Shown here: one piece after another, positions 55,680 through 64,000 of the stretch
How positions within the stretch are numbered: position 1 is the stretch's first letter
Layout of the letters: each line of letters opens with the position of its first letter
Origin: Ophthalmolycus amberensis
Taxonomy: Eukaryota > Chordata > Actinopteri > Perciformes > Zoarcidae
Length of the DNA: 64,000 nucleotides
Direction: 5' to 3'
NCBI GenBank assembly: GCA_024529925.1
Contig: JAFEUB010000917.1
Coordinates: 1-64,000 of the forward strand
The notes under the pieces: generated by a model
The model's input: only the letters and a program-made list of their open reading frames with translations
Databases searched by the model: none
What the model was told of the DNA's origin: nothing
Position numbers and translations under genes: made by a program

Positions 55680-56370
55680 ACAAGTTCCAGTTTAGAGATC
55701 CAGAGTCTCTTTTAATCTCCGTCCCTTCAGGTCAGAGGTCTGGATCTATTGTCCCACAGGGCTCTGTGAGTGAGCTTCCTCTGGTTTCCCACACTCTGTC
55801 CTTTCACTGGAGGAACAATAGAAGTGTGCCTCATTATGCATCATGTTGGACACAATGACTGACCTCTTACAAGACACACAGGGTTAACTTTAAAGCTTTT
55901 ACATTTCAACACCTGAAACTTACTAAGAGTAAAATATAGTATATTTCAAGACAACAAAATTGTCTTTAAAATGTGTTTTGTTCATTTGGTTTGATGAATT
56001 GATTTACTCCATATAGAGTGATGTATCATTGATAAACCCTCTTCATCAATCATCTTAATTGAACCACATTCCTATACTTAGTTGAACCATAAACAGGTTT
56101 GTTACTGTTGATCAATGACTGTATGTTCTGAACCTCATCTTGATTTATCATTCAAAGATATGATCGATGATGGAGACCTCTATCAGTTATGATGAAATGA
56201 ATAAACGATGACATGAGAAGACATAATATTCAGTTAGAAGTGTTTGTTCATTCAACAAGTCACAATGAGCCTCATGAAGTATGAAAGCTCCAACTAGAGG
56301 TGATGATTCATCACAACAACAACTTGTAGATTTCTACAAGACACACTGTACTCAGAGAGAGTAAAGGAAC
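55680..56370 (-). repeat. HES unit far-upstream module plus partial next unit
   Basis: Matches 43435-43985 and then 40240-40330 of unit A (…CCTCATGAAGTATGAAAGCTC…), breaking off at CAACCGTC. From about 56375 the sequence switches to the inverted copy C, so the inversion breakpoint lies here. Confidence 0.7.
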
Positions 56371-57574
56371 AACCGTCAATATTTAAATAACATGATTCCA
56401 GTGAAGGTTTACATCACAGATCATTTTTACTTCATATATCTTGAGATTAAATGTTGAATTGTAGAATATTTAAGAGAAAGAAAGACAGACCACCAACCAC
56501 ATTGCCTCCACGTGTAAACAAAGAATAATCAAAAGATGTATTTAGATTTAAGCAAAGAGCTTAATTTATTTTAATGGATGGGAAAACTGTGGAGATCAGA
56601 GTTTCACATGATTATTATGTTAAACTCTGATCACCAGCAGCAGATTATTCTCCAAAGGGATTTGGCACACTTCAGGAAACAGCTGCCTGAACCTCCCACC
56701 CTCATCTACAGAGAGGACATATTTAAACCATTTATTATTGGAAAGAAAAATATACAAAACATTGACGAGATTATAAAAATCTGTCAATGTTGACTTAATA
56801 ATTTGCAAAATCAATTCAGCAAAACAATTATTGTGAAACTCTCATCATAATTGTAAACCTTACAGACTGTCAGAGTCAGCCAATGGTGTTCCTTCCCTCC
56901 AGATGGTTGGTGACGTCAGGCTCTGCTTCTACTACAACACACGTCCAGTATCAGTCACAAAGGCTCCATTCAACGTCCTTTGTTGTTCATCGACCAGCAT
57001 TCAAGGAGTCAGTGTGGGAAACTGAGACCAACTTTCTACCCACTGACCACAAGACACAAGTCACAAGACTGAAACATCTGGACAGAAAACCAACTGCTGT
57101 CTTCACGTTTTTAAATATATCATTTGAGTTATAGTCTTAGTAATATATGAAATAACTGATATTCTAAAATACAGTATGTTGATTTTTAAAAGTTTAAGAT
57201 AGAAGTCAAAAGAAACAATTTGAAAATTGTATCTTAATTTATCAAGAAAAACATACTTTGGTCCTTCAGGTTTTGGAACACAAACGTCAGACATTGTAAC
57301 CAAGATGTAATTAATTGCCAGTCTCCACGTGTGTGATGTGATGATGAGCGTGTGCTCAGTCAAAGTCATTGATCCCAGCATCAGGCAGCAGATCTGCTCT
57401 CTCTACAGGGTCACCACTTTCCCAGATTCACACAGAGCTCTGAGAGTCTCTCTCCATCACCCCCCCAGTCCTCCACCTGTTCCCCTGAGATCTAACCATT
57501 GTCCCCCAGGAATTAAGAGCACTAAGTGTGCTGCCTCCCTCTTTGTCTCGCCAAGCTCTCTGATTGGCTGAGAC

Positions 57575-57634
57575 TGTGGGAAACACCAACTAGACCCAGA
57601 CCCACACATTCATATGGAGATGTGGGACTATAAG
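57575..57634 (+). promoter_or_regulatory. HES copy C core promoter: CCAAT, RBPJ-type site, TATA-like box
   Basis: ATTGG at 57563-57567, TGTGGGAA at 57575-57582, CTATAAG at 57628-57634, and the ATG at 57703. A partial RBPJ word TGTGGGAC lies at 57621-57628, and a distal TGTGGGAA at 57013-57020. Confidence 0.65.
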
Positions 57635-57702
57635 TAGGAGGGATGAAGCCAGCAGAGATCAGATTCTCTCTACAGAGACCTCTACAGCACAGAGATCCAC
57701 AC

Positions 57703-58211
57703 ATGGCACCTACAATCACTGCAGCAATGACCAATTCTCAGGAGCAGCTGACTCTGACCCACAAGGTAAATTAAAGATTCAAGAAGATCTAAATGTTGTC
57801 AATGAGACGTTGTGTTTCTTCATGCTAACTCTAAACTCCAGAATAAGTTTATTAATGACTTTGTTCTTCTTTCTGCAGATCAGAAAGCCTCTGGTGGAGA
57901 AGTTACGCAGAGAGAGAATCAACAGCAGCATTGAGCAGCTCAAGTCTCTCCTGGATCCAGAGTTCCTCAAACAGCAGCCAGACTCCAAGCTGGAGAAAGC
58001 AGACATCCTGGAGATGACCGTTTGTGTCCTGAGACGACTGCAGCAGCAGCATCAACAGCAGAGAAGACTGCTGAACCACTTCAACAAGCTGCAGTCTTCC
58101 TCTGAGAAGAACCTGAGAGAGGCTGACTTCTCTCCTCTGAGCTCCACAGTCCAGACCAGCATCACCAAAGACAAGAGTCCAGTCAGCAGCGCCCTCTGGA
58201 GGCCGTGGTAG
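57703..58211 (+). CDS. HES5-like bHLH-WRPW transcriptional repressor, copy C
   Basis: Exons 57703-57765 and 57879-58211 give 131 residues, differing from copy A at only a few positions (Pro instead of Ala before DSKLEKAD; His instead of Arg in the Gln-rich linker). The exon 1 donor (CACAAG, GTAAAT) and exon 2 acceptor (TTTCTGCAG) are intact, as are the basic region, helix-loop-helix and final WRPW. The C-terminal half (FNKLQSSSEKNLREADFSPL) shows only a weak, shortened Orange-like region. Pro at the A/P position is the form usual in HES5 proteins, so copy C may be closer to the ancestral sequence. It is transcribed away from copy B. Expected role: nuclear Notch-responsive repressor in neural or somitic progenitors (family knowledge). 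Confidence 0.92.
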
Positions 58212-59300
58212 ACACCTACAGACTGGAGCTACTACCAGACTAACTGAGACGACCACATTGGTCAAAGATTACTGGAAGTGAATTCTTCTGAATCCTCAGA
58301 TTTGATCAACTTGTTCTTCTGTTTGTACAGAAGTTTACTTGTGATTGTTTTCTTTGTGGAAGATGATATTTCCTGAGGAAATGATGAAACTTTATCTTTC
58401 AAGTTCAGAAAGAGATCATCTTGTCGTGCATGTTGCATGAACACAATCTGATTGCATCAGCAATTATTATACACATCACTGTACTTCATGTATTGGTGGA
58501 GTGGTAAAAGCTATGGATACCATTGATGTCTTTTGATTGTTATTGATCATTTTGATCATAAACTTTAACTCTTCTTTTTGACACATGTCAAAGGACTTTA
58601 ATCTCTCTGATTACTCCAAACTGATCTGTTATTAGATCCAAATGTTTATCTTTTTTTACTAAAAGATTTGCTTAATGTCACAATGTTCCTGTGATACTTT
58701 TATTGCTTACAGCATGTCATGTGTTGGTACAATATTATGCATTGGTGATATTTGTTACCTCTTGATTAATATTGATCATTATGATCAAACATGTTAATTG
58801 TTCTTTTCATGGACATTTAGTCAAAATGGACTTTTCCTCACTTTATGTGATTATTGAAAAATGATCTGTTTTATGATCAATATGTTTATCCTTTTATTGT
58901 GAAAGGTTTGTTTAACGTCACATTGTCACAGTTTTACAGTGACAATGGCAATGTTAACATTTTGGGATTCAATTGAATTCAATGTTTACTAAGAAGACTG
59001 TGATCTGTTGTAAGGTCAGTTTTTAGCTCTTTGTTTTATTCACTAAGTGCAAATGTTTGAATCCATTTGGAAAGTATTTTTAAAGACAGTGAGTACTGTG
59101 TCCTCACATCATGCAAACGGTTTGTCTTTTATAAAGACGGTTGTTCCTTTACTCTCTCTGAGTACAGTGTGTCTTGTAGAAATCTACAAGTTGTTGTGAT
59201 GAATCATCACCTCTAGTTGGAGCTTTCATACTTCATGAGGCTCATTGTGACTTGTTGAATAAACAAACACTTCTAACTGAATATTATGTCTTCTCATGTC
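58212..59300 (+). other. 3' UTR and downstream flank of HES copy C
   Basis: AT-rich, with many near-palindromic words such as TGATCATTTTGATCA and AATATTGATCATTATGATCA. AATAAA at about 59259-59264 (TTGTTGAATAAACAAAC) is a likely poly(A) signal about 1.05 kb after the stop. The same word is present in unit A (about 40206-40211, reverse). Confidence 0.5.
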
Positions 59301-60480
59301 ATCGTTTATTCATTTCATCATAACTGATAGAGGTCTCCATCATCGATCATATCTTTGAATGACAAATCAAGATGAGGTTCAGAACATACAGTCATTGATC
59401 AACAGTAACAAACCTGTTTATGGTTAAACTAAGTATAGGAATGTGGTTCAATTAAGATTATTGATGAAGAGGGATTATCAATGAAACATCACTCTATATG
59501 GAGTAAATCAATTCATCAAACCAAATGAGGAAAACACATTTTAAAGACAATTTTGTAAAAAGTTGTAAGTTTCAGGTGTTGAAATGTAAAAGCTTTAAAG
59601 TTAACCCTGTGTGTCTTGTAAGAGGTCAGTCATTGTGTCCAACATGATGCATAATGAGACACACTTCTATTGTTCCTCCAGTGAAAGGACAGAGTGTGGG
59701 AAACCAGAGGAAGCTCACTCACAGAGCCCTGTGGGACAATAGATCCAGACCTCTGACCTGAAGGGACGGAGATTAAAAGAGACTCTGGATCTCTAAACTG
59801 CAAAATTTCTAATCTTTTTCAGATCAAAGATGTCAACGTTTATTACTATGATTAATTTTTTAAATTATAATTATTAAAAAATATATCTTCTATAAGCTTC
59901 TGTCAGTAGGATAAATTGTACAACTAGATTGTTATCAAGAATATAAATATTAAATATTTGTTGTTTTTCAGGATTACAATCTCATGATATTTTGACTCTA
60001 GAAAAGAGAACATTGTTCAGTATTGATACCACACAGGTCAGTGTTTTACTGACAGAATATGACCACACCTTTCACATGATGACCTCAGAGTACACTGTTA
60101 CATTAACAACACAGGATTAGTCAATATTTAAATGACATGTGATTCCAGTGAAGGTTTACATCACAGATTCAAATCATGTGCCAACTTGCGTTAGCGGTAC
60201 TTTCAGTGTCCGATGTAGGATGATGGGGTAATATACTCTCACCAAACTCCCGTCGTGTAAACCAGTAGCATATCTGACCTGTAACATTGGATTCAGAATA
60301 GATTTTGTCCGTTAGCACTTTTCGTAATTTGACTTAGTATGTTTGGTGCCACTTTGTTAACATTACTTATTTACTGAGAGTTAAGTACAGTACAACTTGG
60401 AGAGCTTTGCTTATAGGAGGGATATTTTGAAATATAGTATTTATAATCATACAGTTGTAAAATAATTAACTAACTATGTA

Positions 60481-60735
60481 GAATGTTGGGATTTACTCTA
60501 ACCTCCTACATCAGGACAGTGTTTTTATGTTCTCATTCACTCACTCTTTGTGCTTTCCCACCTCGCAGGTTCCTGTGGATCCTGGTGATACCTGGACCCT
60601 GGTCTTGCCTGCGTGGTTCTGTCATATGCATTGAATGTGTTGTAACTCTGTACATGTTGTTCATTCTGTACACATGACATCTATTGCACTTCTGTCCATC
60701 CTGGGAGAGGGATCCCTCCTCTGTTGCTCTCCCAG
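60481..60735 (+). mobile_element. LINE 3' UTR fragment
   Basis: Matches 7560-7805 of the LINE end at 6955-7990 (TCACTCACTCTTTGTGCTTT; ATCCTGGGAGAGGGATCCCT) and is cut off at CTCTCCCAG, where the next element starts. Confidence 0.6.
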
Positions 60736-61806
60736 TGAGCATTTTTCCGTTGAATAGACGTCTAAAAGACGTCTACGCCCGACGTTGAAAAGACGTTCAG
60801 AATTGGTTCAAAATTGAAAGTTTTTTCGCCGACTATTTGTAGACGTTGATTCAACGTTGAAGCTTAGACCAGATTTAAATGTGATTTGCAATACTATAAT
60901 TTTTCGTCCTCTACATTGTGCTAATACCAATATATCATGATTTAGAGCAGGGGTCTCAAACTCCCGGCCCGCGGGCCGAATCCGGCCCGCCACGTCATTT
61001 TATGTGGCCCGAAAAAGAAAAAAAATTATAATAAATAATAAAAATATCCCCATAGTCGAAATTATGAGATAGAAAGTCAAAGTTATGAGATAGAAAGTCA
61101 TAACTATGATAGAAAGTCATAATTATGAGCTACTTAAACATAGAAGCAGCTCTTTGGCTGGTTACTGTACATTTGAAATGGAAATGTATTGTGAGTACAT
61201 TGAAGACTACTTTAAACGTGGCTTTAAAACACATGAAATACTTCATGTCGGATTGTGCAAACGCACCCTTGAAAGGATTTTAAGCATTGAAGTTATTGTA
61301 ATAACTTGTGTTTGATATTTTCTTTAATAGTTTGATCTTTGATAGAGTAATGTGGGTTTATTACCCCTCAATTAAAAGGATTTAACTTATAATAACAGAA
61401 ATGTGCTTAAATATATGTTTACATTTATATAACTACATGTACAATATTTTTACACTTGAATAAACAATAATCAAATGCAGAGACAGTTATCTACCAATAT
61501 GTTAGGAGTAGTTACATTTACAACTGGCCCTTTGAGGGCGACCGTGATGCTGATGTGGCCCGGAGTCAAAATGAGTTTGAGACCCCTGATTTAGAGGCTT
61601 ACTAAGAAAACACATCCACATTCATCAGTTGAAAGCCAGTATTGGACATCACGTTGATATCTGGTCTAAACGTGAGCGTTGAATCGACGTCTACAAATAG
61701 TCGGCTAAAAACCTTTCACTTTTCAACGTGATTTAACCGTGTATTCAACCTTACCGTGTTTTAACCGTGTATTCAACGCCGAAATGCTTACAGTGCTTCT
61801 GGGTAC
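60733..61806. mobile_element. GACGTT-rich MITE, split by a hAT MITE
   Basis: The left arm (60733-60947) begins CCCAGTGAGCATTTTTCCGT and holds repeated AGACGT words and GACTATTTGTAGACGT. The right arm (61597-61806) holds the complement ACGTCTACAAATAGTC and ends AATGCTTACAGTGCTTCTGG, so the arms are imperfect inverted copies. A second left-arm copy starts at 61808 and runs to about 61950. The superfamily was not determined. Confidence 0.6.
60948..61588. mobile_element. hAT MITE with perfect terminal inverted repeats
   Basis: 641 bp. The left end CAGGGGTCTCAAACTC and the right end GAGTTTGAGACCCCTG are exact inverted repeats, flanked by an 8-bp duplication ATTTAGAG (60940-60947, 61589-61596). 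GC-rich CGGCCCGC words lie near the left end. A 69-codon internal frame (61106-61315) includes YIEDYFKRGFKTHEIL and KRTLERIL, which resembles an HTH segment found in some fish repeat-encoded integrase-like proteins; that resemblance is from memory and weak. Confidence 0.85.
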
Positions 61807-61938
61807 CCAGTGAGCATTTTTCCGTTCAAAAGACGTCTATGCCCAACGTTGAAAAGACGTTCAGAATTGGTTCAAAAGTGAAAGTTTTTTCGCCGACTAT
61901 TTGTAGACGTTGAAAAGACGTTCACGGTTAGACCAGAT

Positions 61939-62290
61939 TTAAACGTAAAGGTAACGGACGTTCACCAGAAGATTGGCCAGATTGGCCACATCTGTAGACT
62001 CGTCTACTTGCAGAGAGTAAAACTCACTCTTCTTCACGCGACCGACTATGTAGCCAGGATGTCTTCGGACAAAGCATCGATGCGGCGACACAGTGTTGTT
62101 GGACACCGGGATCACGTCCAACTTGTTTGCTTCTTGTTTTGGGCTGTTTTGTAACTCCTCCAATTTCGATATAAAGAATGTAAGGGGCTTTTGACTTGCA
62201 CTGGCATGCTTGGTGTTCAGGTGGCGACGTAAATAAGAGGGCTTCAGACAGCTGTTAGCCAGAACCTCACTGCACTGTCTCCTAAAAATT
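61939..62290 (-). pseudogene. ZBED/hAT transposase fragment
   Basis: On the minus strand the frame reads CSEVLANSCLKPSYLRRHLN then TKH (end of a BED-type zinc finger, C…C…H…H), KPLTFFISKLEELQ, and further on FYSLQVDESTDVANLANLLV, the DESTD block typical of ZBED5/SCAND3-like hAT transposases. It ends where the GACGTT-rich MITE copy begins, with no dimerisation domain, so it is a truncated remnant. Possibly domesticated relatives exist elsewhere, but nothing here suggests function. Confidence 0.65.
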
Positions 62291-62689
62291 ACGTTCCCCC
62301 AAAACTAAAATGCATTCTCAATTACGTTTGACTAAAAACGTATTTTCTCCCTGATTACGTTTGTGTTTGACTTATTACATTAACTTATTACAAATACGTT
62401 TCTAATCAACATTTTAACCTTTTTTTCCCTCTCCACCACCGCCTCTCCTTCTCCCTATTACGCGGTCAGAATACTACCACAACACCCGCCTGTCTCCAGC
62501 AGAAACGCGCTCATCCAGGCCGAGCAACGAGGAACATTACGTGGCTACAATACCTCCACAAAGGCCCGCGTGTAAAATCCGGGAGTAACCATGACTCTCT
62601 TAAGATGCTTGTTTATATATTATTATTTGTACAACTTGTTTTTATGAAGATTGGATTTTTGTTTGGTTTAATATGTGATAGGAACCATT

Positions 62690-62870
62690 GTTACGTCCAG
62701 TGTTGCTCTAGGGACATATTTAGCCAGTGTTGGCAACCTGGCGACTTTCTCGCTAAATCTGGCGACTTTCTAAACCCTCATGGAGACTTTTGTTGTCAAA
62801 AGCTACTGGTGACAAATCTAGCGACTTGTTCTGGTGTTATTGGAGACTTTTGTGACTTTAATTAAAGGAC
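62690..62870 (+). repeat. dispersed repeat with GGCGACTTTCTCGCTAAATC module
   Basis: Internal near-repetition of TGGCGACTTTC and GGAGACTTTTGT about 35-100 bp apart. A distant relative in reverse orientation seems present at about 3540-3620 (GTTGCTAAATCTAGCAAG). Common in fish genomes; superfamily not assigned. Confidence 0.45.
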
Positions 62871-63133
62871 TACCGTTCTACAGTTACTGTCGTGAACGAG
62901 CAGCGGGTGCTGCCCCTCCGCCGCCCCAATGCTCACAGGCGGTAACTCGTGCAGCAGTCCCAGCTGCAGTCAGAGCAGAGAGGAGACGCACTCCCGGCGT
63001 ATTCTCTGCAGATAGGTGTGTTTCAGCTGCAGGACAGCAGTGAAGGCCCAGGTATAAAATGCACGGCCCGCCACTGCATTGTGGTAATCGGCTACATGTG
63101 TTTCTGTGTGTGTGTGTGTGTATATATCTATAC

Positions 63134-63200
63134 CAGGGGTCACCAACCTTTTTTAAACTGAGAGCTACTTCAAGGGTACCGAGTAGTACGAAGGGCTACT
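63134..63200 (+). mobile_element. left end of a second hAT-like repeat
   Basis: CAGGGGTCACCAACCTTTTT followed by ACTGAGAGCTACTTC is the terminal sequence of a widespread hAT-type repeat. The matching right end was not located before 64000. Confidence 0.5.
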
Positions 63201-64000
63201 TGTTTGATACAAACTTCCTGAATAACAAAGTTGCACAGATCACCTTAATAATAATAATATATGTGAAGAGACTGTTTGATCACATGTCAGTTAATTATTC
63301 CTCACAATAATTATTAATAATGATTTCCACAACAATGATGGTATTGTAAATCAGGTCACGTGATGCAGTTTAGCCAATAAAATAAAGGTATTCTGATACG
63401 TTTCCTGACTCCAGTGAGATGTACCCACACCGTGACACAGGGGGGAGAGACAAGGAAAGACTTAAGACAGCAGAGCTCTTTCAATGGTAGATGTGAAAAT
63501 AAATTATCTGTATGATCCCTTCAAAGAAGCAAATTGCTAAAAAGACCAGTCTTTCCCTGATGAACACCTCAGATCTGTTCTGAGAATTGACACAACCAAA
63601 CTGACACCAAACATTGATGCACTGGCAAAAAAGGATGACCAACAACACTGTTCCCACTGAAATGAAATGTAAGTTTTCTATACTTTTTAGGTCATGGCTT
63701 TTACTTGTAATTGATATTAGATCACACAAACACTCTCCATTCATCTGCTACTTGCCCGGCCCGTCTGTCAAATTTAACATACATTTAACATACATTTAAT
63801 GAATGGTTGTACAGTCAAAGTCTCTCATTTCATGATCTCCTATATTCAATAATGCTATTCTCCTAATTTTATAGAGGCTGTCATACGGTCCGACCCCAGT
63901 GCCACAGAGTCAAAAGGTGACAGAGCCATGGCAGACCATTTGAAGCAGGCTCCTGGGAGGTCCGGTGGGGGTGGCTTTTAAAAATAAAAGAAACATAAAG
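63201..64000. other. unassigned end of window
   Basis: AT-rich sequence without a recognised gene. Probably still repeat-derived. Confidence 0.4.

Larger units (their letters stand above)
56375..60175 (+). repeat. amplified HES unit C (inverted)
   Basis: The reverse complement of unit A over the upstream region, gene, 3' UTR and far module. The two inner ends (about 56375 for C and about 53560/56370 for B) make B and C a large imperfect inverted repeat with a LINE-bearing spacer. Confidence 0.85.

Noticed and set aside
56883..57134. 83-codon frame (start MVFLPSRWLVTSGSAST) present in all three HES units
   Set aside because: Its conservation follows from the duplication. It lies upstream of the HES promoter, has no family resemblance and covers the distal RBPJ-type site.
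57883..58265. 120-codon frame antisense to HES copy C (also opposite copy A)
   Set aside because: It is preserved only because the copies are recent duplicates. It has no motif and overlaps the bHLH-WRPW frame.
58330..59000. K-box/GY-box type post-transcriptional sites (TGTGAT, GTCTTCC) in the HES 3' region
   Set aside because: These 6-7 bp words are known from insect E(spl) genes, match insect miRNA seeds and are expected by chance here.

Overview
The window is nuclear DNA from a ray-finned fish, most likely a percomorph teleost. The genes are vertebrate and have short GT-AG introns (trib3, atrip, a PDZRN relative, HES5-type bHLH genes, an intronless TRIM). The background is typical fish: dense CA/TG microsatellites, hAT and piggyBac MITEs, CR1/L2/Rex-like LINE tails, a Ty3/gypsy-type LTR element and a ZBED-type transposase remnant. 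No CRISPR array, rRNA, tRNA, operon or prokaryotic feature was seen. All exon boundaries come from reading splice sites, frames and remembered family sequence, not from transcripts or database searches.

Layout. 1-8.4 kb is repeat-rich intergenic DNA with one unassigned candidate exon near 1.04-1.19 kb. 8.4-13.7 kb (+) holds trib3: a GC-box promoter, a non-coding exon 1 ending at 9071, and three coding exons giving a 362-residue pseudokinase. 16.2-25.5 kb (-) holds a complete atrip in 16 coding exons with consistent phases (760 residues), a non-coding first exon and a CCAAT-box promoter. A hAT MITE sits in its last intron. 28.5-34.8 kb (+) holds a RING-less member of the PDZRN3/PDZRN4 family whose conserved C-terminus is displaced by a one-base frameshift. 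34.8-39.7 kb is its 3' flank, with no gene seen.

39.7-60.2 kb is an amplified block. A HES5-like Notch-effector gene and several kb of its flanks occur three times: copy A (-), copy B (-) and copy C (+, inverted relative to A and B). A and C encode the same 131-residue bHLH-WRPW protein. B is broken by a 10-bp deletion in exon 1 and a deletion that removes the WRPW end. Each unit carries TGTGGGAA (RBPJ/CSL-type) sites near the promoter, about 0.6 kb further upstream, and in the far flank. An intronless RING/coiled-coil/B30.2 TRIM gene with no B-box and a strong ISRE in front of it lies between A and B. Copy B is also interrupted by a very young gag-only LTR retrotransposon (two 687-bp LTRs with one difference seen, 5-bp target duplication, 13-residue proline-rich repeats). 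A 5'-truncated LINE lies between B and C.

60.2-64 kb is a nest of mobile elements: a LINE tail, a foldback-type MITE interrupted by a 641-bp hAT MITE, a ZBED/hAT transposase fragment, and the end of another hAT-like repeat.

Working together. trib3 (stress and AKT/COP1 signalling) and atrip (the ATR checkpoint partner that binds RPA-coated ssDNA) are independent housekeeping or stress genes that happen to be neighbours. The HES block is the most dynamic part: a Notch-target repressor multiplied as a unit with its regulatory DNA, then modified by deletion, inversion and recent transposition.
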